Source: Phorcus lineatus
Lineage: Eukaryota > Mollusca > Gastropoda > Trochida > Trochidae
Length of the DNA: 64,000 nt
Reading direction: 5' to 3'
NCBI GenBank assembly: GCA_921293015.1
Contig: OV121091.1
Coordinates: 8,895,755-8,959,754, forward strand
The translations under genes were made by a program, and so were the position numbers. Positions 30,338-42,830 of the stretch are shown in pieces. Below the pieces are notes generated by a model. The model had not been told where the DNA came from, did no database searches, and was given only the letters and a program-made list of their open reading frames with translations. Every line of letters begins with the position of its first letter. Position 1 is the stretch's first letter.

Positions 30338-31176
30338 GCACATTCAGTAATAGACAGAACTATAGTAGATGCTCATCTTTAAGATACAGCAATTATTCAA
30401 TAACATACAGAACTGTGGTAGATGCTCACCCAAAAAATACAGCACACATTCAGTGAGAGTCAGAACTGTAATAGGAGCTCATCTTAAAGATACAGCACCC
30501 ATTCAGTGAGAGACAGAACTGTAGTAAATGCTCATCTTAAAAATACAGCACTCATTCAATAAGAGACAGAACCGTAGTAGATACTCATCTTAAAGATAAA
30601 GCACATATGTAGTAATAGACAGATATGTAGTAGACGCTCACCTAAAAGATACAGCACACATTCAATAAGAGACAGAACTGTAGTAGATGCTCACCTAAAA
30701 GATACAGCCAATAAGTAGTAATATACATAACTGTAGTAGGAGCTCATCTTAAAGATACGGCACAGATTTAGTTAGAGACAGAACTGTAGTAGATGTTTAC
30801 CTAAAAGATACAGCAAATATTTAGTAATATACATAACTGTAATAGAGGCTCATCTTAAAGATACGGCACACATTCAGTAAGAGACAGAACTGTAGTAGAT
30901 GCTCACCTAAAAGATACAGCACAAATTCAGTGAGAGTCAGAACTGTAATAGGAGCTCATCTTAATGATACAGCATCCATTCAGTAAGAGACAGAACTGTA
31001 CTAAATGCTCATCTTAAAAATACAGCACTCATTCAATAAGAGACAGAACTGTAGTGCATGCTTACCTACAAGATACAGCATATATTTAGTAAGAGACATA
31101 ACTGTAGTAAATGCTCATCTAAAATATACAACACATAATATATAAGAGACAGAACTGTAGTAGATGCTCATCTTAC
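30338..31176. repeat. 53-bp minisatellite, ~16 units
   Basis: Unit CACACATTCAGTAAGAGACA, GAACTGTAGTAGATGCTCA, TCTTAAAGATACAG. Units diverge by roughly 10-15 percent. The array is cut by the LINE at 31177-33560 and two more units follow it. Confidence 0.9.
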
Positions 31177-33560
31177 AGACAAATATTTGTTACAACAGTA
31201 TATATTCCTCCGGATGCTAATGTCAAGCTAGCTTCGGACTGTATTCACGCTACCATGGAATACTCACTGGGATTTCACCAGAGGCACCAAAATTCATACT
31301 CGGCGATTTAACCATTGTGATCTAAAGCACGTTCTGCCAACTTTTCAACAGTGTGTGAAATGCCCAACAAGGAATACCATTGACTTATGCTATGGAAGTG
31401 TGAAGGACGCTTACAAATCTATTGCTAAGGCTCCTTTGGGGACATCTGATCATAATACAGTCTACTTAGTGCCATTATATCGTCAGAAACTTAAGTCAGA
31501 AAAACCTATTGTAAAATATGTAAAATCGTGGACAAAAGGGTGTATTGATCAATTAAAAGGATGTTTTGATTGTACAAATTGGGATGTATTTGAAAACAAT
31601 TTTATCAATTTAGATGAGCTCACAAGTTCTGTCACTTCTTATATCAATTTTTGTGTAGACAATATTGTACCTCTCAAATGTGTTAAATTATTTGGAAACA
31701 ACAAGCCATTGGTTACTAAAGAGTTTAAATTAGTGTTGAATGAAAAGAGAAGGGCTTTTTGTGCTGGAGATAAAGTTAAGGTTAAAGAGATTCAGATAGA
31801 AATAGTTGCTTTGACAAGAAAATGTAAAGATGAATATAAAACAAAGATTGAAAGACAACTTTCTGTTAACAATTTGAGGAATGCTTGGAATGGCATCAAG
31901 ACTATTATTGGATCAAACAGACCTAACAAGTTAGAATCAAGTGATGACTTAGTATTTGCAAATGAGTTGAACTCATTTTACTCTAGATTTGATAGTTGTA
32001 ATTTTTCAGAAGAGAGAAACAATGTACTTGCATCACTCCCACCATGTGAGGTGTTCGATATTTCTAAAGATGATGTGATACGTCTTTTGCTGAGATAAAT
32101 TCACATAAAGCCTGTGGAACCTGATAAATTGCTAGGTGTAGTTCTAAAAGAGTGCAGGGTGCAACTGGCTGGTATTTTCCAAAAGATTTTTCAATTATCA
32201 TTAAATTTCCATCATGTTCCCACTCTTTGGAAAACATAAAAAAATATTCCATTGCCAAAAAAGAAAAATCCCTCGGTCAATAATGATTACAGACCAGTAG
32301 CTCTCACCTCTGTTGCTATGAAATGTCTAGAACGAATTGCAAAGAATTTCTTGTTAAAGGATGTGATTGACGTTTTAGACCCCTATCAATTTGCTTATAA
32401 AGCAAGGCGTGGAGTAGATGATGCAAAAATAACTCTGCTTAATAACATCTATAAACACTTGGAAAATTATAGTTCCTATGTCCGAATAATGTTTGTTGAC
32501 TTCTCCTCTGCTTTTAATACGATTCAGTCACATCTGTTAATTGATAAACTTTGTCAAATGAATGTAAACTCAAATATCATTAGATGGATACATTCTTTCC
32601 TTGTTAACAGACAGCAATTTGTACAAGTCATTAATGTTAACTCTTCAACTGTATGGACATCTACTGGTGCTCAACAGGGTTGTGTTGTATCGCCAATTCT
32701 GTTCATTCTGTACACAAATGATTGTTTCTCAAATGCTGATTCGTGTTTTACCATTAAGTTTGCTATTGACGCTGCAGTTGTAGGCCTAATTAGCGAGTCA
32801 GAACTTGCCTATAGATCCGAGATATCAAGATTTGTGGATTGGTGTAAATCTAATTTTTTATATTTGAACGTTTAAAAAACTAAAGAAATGATAATTGATT
32901 TTAGGAGAACAAAATCAACATTACAAACTGTGTGTATTGATGGAAATTATATAGAAAGAGTAAATGGTACTTAGGCACTATCATTGATTCTAAACTCTCT
33001 TGGAATGAGAATACTGAGAATATATATAAGAAAGGACAACAACCTTTACATTTCGTGTGGAAACTGAAATATTTAAAAATTGATCAAACCATCATGATGT
33101 TGTTTTATAGAACCTTCATTCAATGTGTCCTTGCATGTAACCTTTTTAAGTTGGTTTGGGAACCCTTCTGTTCAAAATAGAAACAAATTGATAGAAATCG
33201 TGAATACTGCATCTAAGATTATTGGGCTTCCTATTGAAACGATCGGCAGTTTTAATGAGCAGCAGTTATCGAAAAAAGGAAAATAAATTTTGGTGATTCT
33301 TCCCATCCACTTTTCTTTATGCCGACTTTTCGAACAAACAGGTTCCGCCGATCATTCATTCCGTGCACCATTAGAGAAATAAATTCTGTCTGATGTTGCA
33401 ACACGTTTTTCATGTAAATTATCTATCCTTGTCAATGTTAACTGTTTTTGACATGAATTGTTTTGAATATTGTGTTATTATGTGTCTTCACTTTTCTGGA
33501 GAATTGTAATTATACGAAACAGATTTCCCTTTTGGGACAATAAAGATTATCTTATCTTAT
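31177..33560 (+). pseudogene. LINE family C (CR1/L2/Rex1-like), 5'-truncated, dead RT
   Basis: The first open part (31355-32098) begins near the end of the endonuclease (LGTSDHNTVYLVPLYRQKL) and covers the linker (FDCTNWDVFENNFINLDELT, NAWNGIKTIIG, ELNSFYSRFD). After stops, RT follows (32252-32875): NNDYRPVALTSVAMK, DPYQFAYKARRGVDDA, FVDFSSAFNTIQ (catalytic Asp), GAQQGCVVSPILF and KFAIDAAVVGLI. The last should be FADD; codon 32765-32767 is ATT (Ile) in place of the first Asp, so the site is destroyed. Further remnants: IDSKLSW, FYRTFIQCVLAC and RFRRSFIPCTI (to 33380). The 3' end GGACAATAAAGATTATCTTA(TCTTA)n is a typical tail of this group. Inserted in a 53-bp minisatellite. Confidence 0.88.
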
Positions 33561-33676
33561 CTTATAGCACACATTCAGTAAGAGACAGAACTGTAGTGGA
33601 TGCTCATCTTAAAGATACAGCACACATTCAGTAAGAGACAGAACTGTAGAAGATGCTCACCCAAAAGAGCGAACAT
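33561..33676. repeat. 53-bp minisatellite, continuation after LINE
   Basis: Two units of the same sequence as 30338-31176, resuming directly after the LINE tail (ATCTTATCTTATCTTATA). Confidence 0.9.
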
Positions 33677-34120
33677 GCATTTATTAAACTTCGACATTCA
33701 TGGGAAGAACTTGACTGGCAACAAAGGCATGTTTGTTTTATTTCCCTTGTTTAATATCCTAGTAACTGAAATGGCATTGTTTTAGTGTATGATTTATTGA
33801 ATGTGATATTGCCAAAGTTGTACATTGTTAACATTTTAAGTTGAAGTAACATAACATAAACAGGATAGAAATATTAGAAATATAAGATAAGGGTTGATTA
33901 TTGACATCTGCACATCTTGAAATTTTTGCAATCATTAATACTCCAGTTTTTACAGAATTGTCCTGTTTCATCATCATAAAGCGCTGAATCCTGATTATCT
34001 ATTTTTAGCATTGGTTTTCGAAGAGTTGAATATATGATTACTTTGTTCTAAAAGGACACAATTAATATTGTAGAATTCACAGGTTTGAGTGCTACTTTCC
34101 GGTACTACCTGTACCTTATT

Positions 34121-34842
34121 GTCACCCGCCGCAAAGCGGAACGGGGGACTATGAATTCAGCAGCGTCTGTCCGTACGTGATTCTTGTTAACGCGATAACT
34201 CATGAAGCTTAGCACCCAGAGTGTTCATATTTTGTGACAGCTTTCAATTGAGGAAGCCTCAGACGCCAATCGACTTTGGTGACCTTGACGTCATTTTCAA
34301 GGTCACCACGACACTTTGACCACTTTGTAATACATTGATAACGCGATATCTCGTAAAGCTAAGCACCTAGAGTGTTCATTTATAGTCACAGCCTTCAATG
34401 GCGGAAAACTCAGACGCAAGTTGACAGTGGTGACCTTGACGTCATTTTCAAGGTCACCACGACACTTTGACCACTATGTAATACATTGTTGACGCAATAT
34501 CTTGTAAAGCTTAACACCTAGAGTGTTCATTTATAGTCACAGCCTTCAATGGCGGAAAACTCAGACGCAAGTTGACAGTGGTGACCTTGACGTCATTTTC
34601 AAGGTCACCACGACACTGTCATCACTTTGTAATACATTGTTAACACGATATCTCCTAAAGCTTAGCACCTAGAGTGTTCATATTTGGTGACAGCTTTCAA
34701 TGCAGGAAGACTCAGATGCCAGTCCGCATTGGTGACTTCATTTTCAAGGTCACCCCAATACTTTGATCACTTTGTAATACATCGTTAACGCAATATCTCG
34801 TAAAGCTAAGCACCTATATGTCTCATAACGGCGGGGGCAAAT
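34121..34842. mobile_element. Pearl/Helitron-like element with ~150-bp core repeats
   Basis: The left end has the GC-rich hairpin CCGCCGCAAAGCGG followed by AACGGGGGACTATG and CGTCTGTCCGT; the right end is ATAACGGCGGGGGCAAATAC. Between them lie four ~150-bp units starting at about 34186, 34338, 34488, 34639, with a fifth partial at 34784 (GTTAACGCGATATCTCGTAA, AGCTTAGCACC..GAGTGTTCAT, TTTCAAGGTCACCACGACAC). This layout of short ends and ~150-160-bp core repeats fits the pearl/HINE non-autonomous elements known from bivalves; that assignment is inference. No coding capacity. Confidence 0.7.
34278..34307. promoter_or_regulatory. Palindromic TGACCTTGA-CRE-TCAAGGTCA module (1 of 3)
   Basis: A 30-bp imperfect palindrome: GGTGACCTTGA, CGTCATTT, TCAAGGTCACC. 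It contains the CRE palindrome-like TTGACGTCA and two inverted TCAAGGTCA words (extended nuclear receptor half-sites of the ERR/NR5A type). Repeated intact at 34429-34458 and 34580-34609; the fourth unit (34731-34754) has lost the middle. Function is inferred from sequence words only. Confidence 0.4.
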
Positions 34843-36399
34843 ACATACAAAAATAACATTGCCATGTTAGAGGCAAATACTTGTTTTATATAAATTATGC
34901 CAGGTTCAGTAAGTACGCCTTTACACGCCTCTTAAAAGATGGAACAGTCGCAAAATCCCACAAATTTGAAATTGATTCAAAAAAAGAGAATAAGCTCTTA
35001 AACTTAAGCTCACAAACGGTTATTTTCCGGCATTCATTGTTATGAATATGAAATTTAAATCCAACGGCATTAAATTAATTGTTACAGTGAGTATCCGTTA
35101 AAAGAGCGAACTCCATTTGCCAATCTTTGTAAAAGTAAATATTTATAAAAGTTACAAACATCTTTGACTAACATTCTTTTTAACAGCAAATGGACATGGC
35201 TTATCAACAACATTTTGAAGTTAACTGCTAGAATTTTAAGTTCTCTAAGGAGATTATAATTAAAGTATCTTTTGAATAGACTGAAGAAAATATATGATTT
35301 ATGTATATACAGTCAGTGTAGAAAACTCACGATAATTCAAGCCAGACAGCCGGAGTTGTTACTCAATTACACTTCCTGCTTGGAACATTTCAAATATGAA
35401 GAATCAAAATTTGAAACAAAAGATCCCTCAATTTACAAACAAGTCCATAGGTATAATATATATTAACTGGTTATTCATGCTCCTTGTGTTTCACATATCA
35501 CTAGCAATGGTTGTATGTTGCTCAAATGGTTTAAAACCATCCAAGTTCTGTTTTTACCAAACATAGGCCCCTTCGAAAAAACTATTGCCTTACATAGCTA
35601 GACAAATGAACAACAATTTGTTAAATTGCCAACTCTCCTAAACTTTCTAGTAATTGTCAAATTTGATTCTCTACAAAGAAAAGTATTCAAAGCAAAATTA
35701 ACATTTCAACGAGGGACTTGCATGATTTAAATTTAAAAGGAAAATTATTGTTTGAATAGCCTAACACGGGAATGAAACGAAAGATTCAATGCTACAAGAT
35801 ACAAGATGTTTAATGTGGACATTTTTAAAATGTTATTGAGAATTTTCAATGGCAAACACGATGATTTATAAAGACATTTTTTTTTTATCCGCTATTTTTA
35901 CTTTTTGAATGAAATCAAATATTTGTCTTCAAAAGTTAATTCATTACCCTTATAGACTCAATCATTCCTAAAAACTGGATGGAAATTAGCCTTAGTATAC
36001 TACGTGCGATGTCAGATTTGATCTATGACCCGTAACAAATTCTTTCTTTGACTTTACATTGAGAATAAATTTTGAAAAATCATGTATAATAGGCGGCTTT
36101 TTTTTGACAAGAATATTAGCCGACGAAAAGTGTTTTAATATGACCTAACGTATTACGGTGTAAAAATTAAAACCGTTATACGACAGTAGGAATTTTGGTA
36201 AGTTAACTATAATCATTAATGAAACTTAAGACAAATCCAGAGTATTTACAATTATATATCGCTACATCCAGGCCAAACACTTTTGTGACAACCATGTAGA
36301 CTAAGTATTTTCAAATCATTAAAAATGACAGCATGTATTACAGATTTGGCAAGCCGTGGTAAAAGAGCGATGATGCCAAACTTGTTGAGCACAAAAAGA
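34843..36399. other. AT-rich stretch, no supported gene
   Basis: It may hold unreadably decayed upstream parts of the LINE at 36400-37340. A fragment CGCTACATCCAGG.CAAACAC (about 36258-36280) also occurs at 50291-50312, near the dispersed repeat there. Confidence 0.45.
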
Positions 36400-37340
36400 T
36401 TGGAATTATCGATTCAAAAATATATTTTTAAATCTTTTATTCTATAATTTCTGCCGATATCATTATAACGCTGTGAAATTTGGGGTGTAAAGCAATATGA
36501 AGTACTGGAAAGAGTCCATCTGCTTGCCTGCAAGCACTTTTTGCATGTAGGAATACAAAGTCCTAATAATATTGTATATGGCGAATATGGGAGCTTTCCA
36601 ATTTATATAAACGTTTCTTGTGTATATTACGGTAATGGTTTAAAGTGCTTGAAATGAGCAAAAACAGACTACCGAAGTATAACATGTTGATGTATTTTGA
36701 TGACATTTGAAAAAACTAGTTGAGTTTCATTTCCCGAAAAATATTTAGTTTTCCCACGGGTTTGGATACATATGCAATAACCAATCTGTTGGTGACAAAT
36801 TTGCGTTCTTTCAATTATTCAGGACCCATTGATAAATGAATTTACTCAAAGTTGGATGTTCACTCAAATAAAACAGAAATAAATAATAGCTCCAGATATA
36901 TCATGTACAGAGAATATAAATTCACATTTTAGTCCGAAAGATACCATCATTGATCAACATAAGGTGAGCTAAATTACACTAAATTTTGATGTAATCTCCT
37001 GCCACTTATTATGATACTTGAGCATGATTAACGTGTATATACCATTTGTAAATTTGCCATCGAGAATGAGTACCATTTCACTCTCGTGTGTCATCTTTAT
37101 AAGGATCTGCGAAGAAATTTCTTCCAGAATATACTTTTATATCACCTCCTCTGCATAAATTTTTAAAACTGTTATGTACATCTCAGAATAATCTATTCAA
37201 ACGTGTACAGTTTTTCATTTACCATGCCTATACTAAAAGAAATGTGTATAAACACTCTGAATTTCAGTTGTATATTTCATCATTTTGGTGTTTTTCACTT
37301 TTTTTACACGGGTCTTTTGCCTAGTTATAAATAACTCCTT
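36400..37340 (+). pseudogene. LINE family A relic, C-terminal part
   Basis: Readable pieces: EIWGVKQYEVLERVHLLACK, HFLHVGIQSPNNIVYGEYG, FPIYINVSCVYYGNGLKCLK, NRLPKYNMLMYFDD (36470-36710); then INNSSRYIMYREYKF (about 36870-36920) and CKFAIENEYHFTLVCHLYKDLR (about 37047-37112), a remnant of the CCHC motif like that of the element at 1-1773. Many stops. It lies in Wnt6 intron 1 on the opposite strand to the gene. Confidence 0.75.
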
Positions 37341-37344
37341 AGAC

Positions 37345-38090
37345 TTTGACTACAGAACACATCCACGAAAGACCAAATATTCCAACGAAACTTGCAGAAA
37401 TACTTTGCAAAAAGTTGTTTTTTCCACCAAGACAGCCAGTTACCCCCTGTTGTGAATCATCAAATTATGAAATCGCTTTCTGTGGTGTTGAAAAGTCAAG
37501 AATCTGAACATAGGAAACTTTAAGGTCTTGGTAGGTGATGAATCACAATTTCGTAGCGATGATACTGTTCACCGTTTGGAAAATGAACTTTTACCCAAAA
37601 CTTTATTTAAAAAAAGCCAACAGATCTGGTTAAGGGCAATAGCATTTCCTCAATGATTTCATTTATTATAGGGGAATAGGTACATCAATAACGTACTCTG
37701 ACGTCAGTTGACTCCGATTTTTAACCGACAGAGGGAGTTGTGTCATCATTTTAAACATGCATCATGCGTCGTTATCCATCACCTTAGTGATTCTAACGTT
37801 ATAATCTTGTTATGACCTTTATAAACACCAGAATTAACCCCTTTAGAATACTTATGGGGAAATCTCGTTTGACATGCACGTCAACGTCACACCACGTCTT
37901 AGGCACATATACGAATGGCCATCACATTGTATGAACAGTCGGCAAGAACTTCTGATAGATATTTCATCGCCTTATGAAATCCTTGCCGGAAGGATGCCAA
38001 GAGAGGAACGCTGGAAAGAGTAGACGTGCTGAGTACTGATTTTGACGCTACCTTGTAGACTAATGAAAGAAAAAACACAACAAACGTTTT
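37345..38090. repeat. ~740-bp dispersed repeat, copy 1
   Basis: Matches 50330-51065 in the same orientation, weakly at the start and about 95 percent at the end. Shared words include GAAACTTGCAGAAATACTTTG, GGGCAATAGCATTT.CTCAAT, CGTTATCCATCACCTTAGTG and AATCCTTGCCGGAAGGATGC. The last ~250 bp keep a shared reading (INPFRILMGKSRLTCTSTSH near the start, SPYEILAGRMPREERWKE at the end), broken here by a frameshift. Confidence 0.85.
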
Positions 38091-38153
38091 TGCCTTGTTG
38101 GCTAATCATATCTATAGACATGTGAATATTCAACTTCTTATTCTTTAGATTAT

Positions 38154-38190
38154 ATGATGATGATGATATGATATGATATGATATGATATG
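38154..38190. repeat. Microsatellite (ATG)n/(ATATG)n
   Basis: ATGATGATGATG followed by repeated ATATG. Confidence 0.9.
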
Positions 38191-38941
38191 AAAAGTGACC
38201 TTTGCGTTTGTGTTATTTTAGGAACGATAACCTTAGAAATTTGGAAAGTCTTGAACTTCCGTAGTCATTGATTAAGAAATCTAATTAGTGAATCGTCCTA
38301 TCCTTCGACAATGGAATATTCTTCCCACCTAAATTAGAATTTGTCCATTTATTCTAAATTTAAACGTTACGTTAAAAAGACATTAGATACAACGCATGAA
38401 TATTATTTTAGTAGGAAATATATTTTACGTATTTTGCACACAAATATATATGTAGTCAAGTAAATAATGATTCTTTCAGAATAGGTTTAGTCAACAACTC
38501 GTTCTGTTTGTGGAAATGATAAAATGCCTTCATGATACATAATGACATAATGTAAAGTTCAGCGTCCTAAATTATTAGATAATAAATAGTACTGTAGGGA
38601 GAATGGCCGCAGATATTATTTTTTAATGAATCGCAAAGCAGATCTATTTTATGAATATCTATGCTCAAACATTTACATGCATATTTTCAACAAACAAACA
38701 TATTGAGGTATGCTTCTTAATTACATTTCTTTTGTTGTTTCCACTCTTTTTCTGTATCTTTTGTAGTGTATTGGTTCATGCTGACTGTATACATAATGCA
38801 CATGAGAAGTGTAAGTAATTGAAGAGGGTTTGATAAGTTTCACAATCCGTTTCTCTTTTGTGAATAAAATCTGTTTAAATGAAACCAACCAATCTCATAT
38901 TTCTAAGTGGAAATGACTTTATGACTTATGAAGTTATTCAA

Positions 38942-38967
38942 CCCCCCCCCCCCCCCCCCCCCTCCCC
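38942..38967. repeat. Poly(C) tract
   Basis: 21 consecutive C, one T, then four C. It produces a false proline-rich ORF and could affect assembly accuracy. Confidence 0.9.
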
Positions 38968-40842
38968 AGGAACAAAAGCGATTTATGTGGTTCCCTCATT
39001 TTCCGTTCGACCATTCGTACCGAACAGGGAACCTGTCTTGCGAAATCAACTTCTCTAACAGTTTTTGGTCAATGTTTCTGAAATTTTTCAAATGGTTTGC
39101 ATATATGTCAGGTATGCACATCTTTTATTATAATAAATATTTCTAGAGTTGTGGCCCGTGACATAGAGTGGTCGATTGAATTGATACTACAATTAGATCT
39201 CGTTATGTTGTTTACCTATCTGTAAATCTTAGGTCAAATATCATGTAATTTGTGATTTATATGTTGCATCGCAGCACGCCGAAATCGAAACCGGTGTTTT
39301 CAATTCTGATGAACATACTTAATTCACCATAACAAAATAAAACTTCATTCCACCAGGAGTATAAAAAAAGTTTTAAAACTCGAGTTTCTAATTAACTTTG
39401 TATATGCTCTAATATGCTCTAATAAGTGATCAACTAAGATAAAAAAATTAGTCATGTTTTTTTTTCTTATTACATCATCTCATGTATTTGTGACGATGTC
39501 GTTTGCATTTAGTCGAAAGGACTTCTTTTTTTCATCTTCGAAACTTTCACAAATTATCTGATGATCCCATGTTAAGTCGGAGAAACAATATTTCACACTT
39601 GGACAAATGATGATCCGTTGTCATTGCAGTTGTGTAATGCAAAGTAATGCAATTGTCGTCCACTAAAAATCTAAATTTATTTTACATAATATTTGCACTG
39701 AGAAACACAAGTCTGCCTGTACGCTTCCCCATTCCACTGGATGCCATCCTCCCACCAACTGAAACTTTCACTCCGCCTTCAATACAAGGCCGTTTCGTAC
39801 ATATGTTAAACATACCTTTTTAGAAAAAGAAACTTCTCAACTTTGAAACATCAGTAATGGAATAATTTCGATCCCAACAAAAATTTACATTAGCATAACA
39901 GCTTGGAAATTGTTTCTAACGTCCTCGACATCTAAAAGTTATACAAAGAATATAAATAACTCAACGACGTTCCTCAAACTTCAGACTTTTATTTGATGCT
40001 TTTTATTTGTTTCTATAGAAAATAAACTAACGTCAAAAACTAAAATTCTTTACAACATTAACTAATCTATTACAAGTTTAAAGTACAATCCCATTTTTAT
40101 CAGTTTAATAAAGATGAATCTTTTTCATTAGCTAACGTTTTCTATCGAATAATATGCTTTTATACCTGCTTAAAATGTGATAGAGTTCGCGTTATGTCAC
40201 AAAAAGGTAAACTTACATTAATCAAAAATAAATTCGTGTACAAAGATCATATCTAAACATTATGAAAATGCTTTTAAAAAGCTTTCAAAATTTAAAAACA
40301 GATAAAATAATGATTATGTTTTGCCTTAAAAACTCTATTTTGATTATTTTTCTCAACCTGAAATTTTATTACTTAGGTATTTATAGAAATAATTCATTGG
40401 CCAGGTTATAGGCTTGCATGTTTTGATCAATTATAAGCTAGCCTATTTTGATCAAAATATCTTCCCTCCATTTCGAAATCATCTTGATCAGAAGCAGTTT
40501 TGTCTCTTTTTGACTTGAGAACAGATTTCTATTACTTAGGTTTGCGCAGTCATATTGTTAAAGTATTCTGTTTGTGTATGCCAAAGAATTTAATGTATAT
40601 GTTCACCGCTTATAAAATTCAATGAAATTTAATACAGATAGTATTCTAAAAAGCACTAACACACACCGATATATCGTTAAAACACGAATACAATGATCAT
40701 GCATAGCGATCGTTTAATGCAGGTATTCTACCTTGTAAGTTATTAATCAAATATGTACGTATTCAGGTTATCAAGTTGATTCTAAACAATCTTGCAATAA
40801 ATCCGCACGAACTACGATTTCGGAAATGTTTAAATTTTGCTT

Positions 40843-41675
40843 ACAGCCAGAAAAGCAAAAACGGCAGCTGCTATGATTAATCTAAAAGCAAATCTAATAC
40901 ATTGTTAATGAAATCGGTCAAGTATAGCAAGAGTGCATTGATTACCAACATTTCATCCTACGTTGTGTTCAGAATTCAGGTAAATTCAAAAGTTGCACAC
41001 ATTACTAGTTCAGCCGGTTTTAACTCCATATCTATCCATTTTATGCACAGCTGACCAGACTTCTACGCCGACTTCGGGCATCTTAAATTTTTCATGATTG
41101 ATTACAGGTCAATTGTAAAGAATAATACGTATTTCATTGCATCTAAAGAAAGCTCAAGTGCGAAAAATGTTTCAAAATAGCCAATGAGAACCGAAAAGGC
41201 GTGCTTTAGTGCCTTTAAATATGTTAAGCAAATGACAACCTTTTCAAACGTCATAAAATCACTATATTCGTTTTAAAGGGTTTTACTTCAAATTTGCCGT
41301 CAGTAGGCATATGTCTGCTATACAATAGAGGTCTCCTTAAGGAATCTTACTATTTGCAGATCCAAACTCATCAGGCCAGAACATCCTGAGGGTTTGTGGC
41401 GACTTTAAACATTTCGCTTAGCGATTTTTTCGGATCCAGAATACATTGCTACAGAGACTTTTAATCTTGTTTACAAACATATTGTTAAATTTTGGATATA
41501 TTCTGTTTATTTGGTGACTCTACAAAGCCGAAATCTGGCACATAAAATCCTTAGCTTATTGGTGTAACTACGTGACACAGGGTTATACGTAATTACAGGG
41601 AAAAGTAGCCATGCCCGCATGTTGTTTTCTTCTCTTACGATTTTTATACAGAACTCTTGGGCATTTGGGGATTTT
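40843..41675. repeat. 833-bp direct repeat, copy 1
   Basis: Equal in length to 42831-43663 with about ten substitutions seen (for example AGAATTCAGG/AGAGTTCAGG, TTTTAATCTTG/TTAAAATCTTG, CCCGCATG/CCCACATG) and no indels, so about 99 percent identical. It starts ACAGCCAGAAAAGCAAAAAC and ends GGGCATTTGGGGATTTT. It contains no recognised protein. Confidence 0.93.
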
Positions 41676-42830
41676 AGTTGTAAATTTAATAACTTTGTTG
41701 CCCCAAATACGGATCCCAAACCAATGCTGTAATGAAGTAGTTTGTCCCCTCCAAAATTGCAATCTCGTGACCAATGATTATTAATAATAATGAAATTGAT
41801 AAATAACTTTAGATTTGTTACAAATGACTATTTTAAAAATAATAACTTTATCTAGTGAAATCGTTCATTGTATCTCTCATAGGCTTTTTTGAAGTTATCA
41901 ATGGCAAAGAGGGATAAGCGTTGAAAATACATGTAGAAAACTTTAATCAAGAGGTTCTTCCATTTCGCGCAACATTAAACTCAAATAATTTTCATATCTA
42001 AAGTATTTTTAAAGTATCCACATTTTGTAATTTATTACTTGCCAATGAAATTTGGTGCGGTGAGGTATTTATACGGCACTATTGAACTGTTGATTTTATA
42101 TCCCTCTTTCAGCAAAAGGTTTTACAGACTGTTTCCCCAGAAAAACCTGTATCTGAGTATGTAGAATTTCTGAAGGTATTCTTATTGTGGGTTTATGAAG
42201 AGCGTGAAAGAGAATTTATACTGAAAATATTTTGTCCCTAGTTAAGTTATCCATAGTGTTTATGATTTGTACCATATCAGAGATTTTCTTCCAAAATTCT
42301 CATCTTTCAAAGTCTTTTTTGAATTTTACGTTACCATTATTACCGTACCTGTGTCATCCTATTAAAAACTAATAGATTGTATTATTGATCTTCAGTCCTC
42401 ATCTTTATTTTTTACGAAAGCCGATACTGTGCACATTGCAGATCCCCTTGTCTGTAACCCCGATGAAAAGATATATACCCATGATTCCATTCTTCCTTTT
42501 ATTGCATGGTATGACGTAAGATATGTAAACACTATTGAAACCAATTTGACATACTGTCGCTTAATCCATAAATTTTCAAAGTTTTGAATAACCAATATCA
42601 AAAGACGTTTAAAAAATAACAGCTTACCTGATAATGATCTTATTGCAATGATTGAAGATTCAAGTTTATCAATGAATATAATAAAGTATGATGTAGGCTT
42701 TTTAATGGGTCAGTAGCATGTTTTTTCAAGATATATAAAATGATATCATGAAAACGAAAATAATCGTTTACAATTTCAAGAAAAAAATTTAAATACAAAG
42801 AAGCAGTTTTAAAACAGTGAAGCTATGCTA

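Noticed and set aside
30338..31176. CRISPR-like spaced repeats
   Set aside because: Whole 53-bp units repeat head to tail with no unique spacers, in animal DNA; a minisatellite.
38928..39146. Proline-rich ORF
   Set aside because: Created by the poly(C) tract; the rest has no domain.
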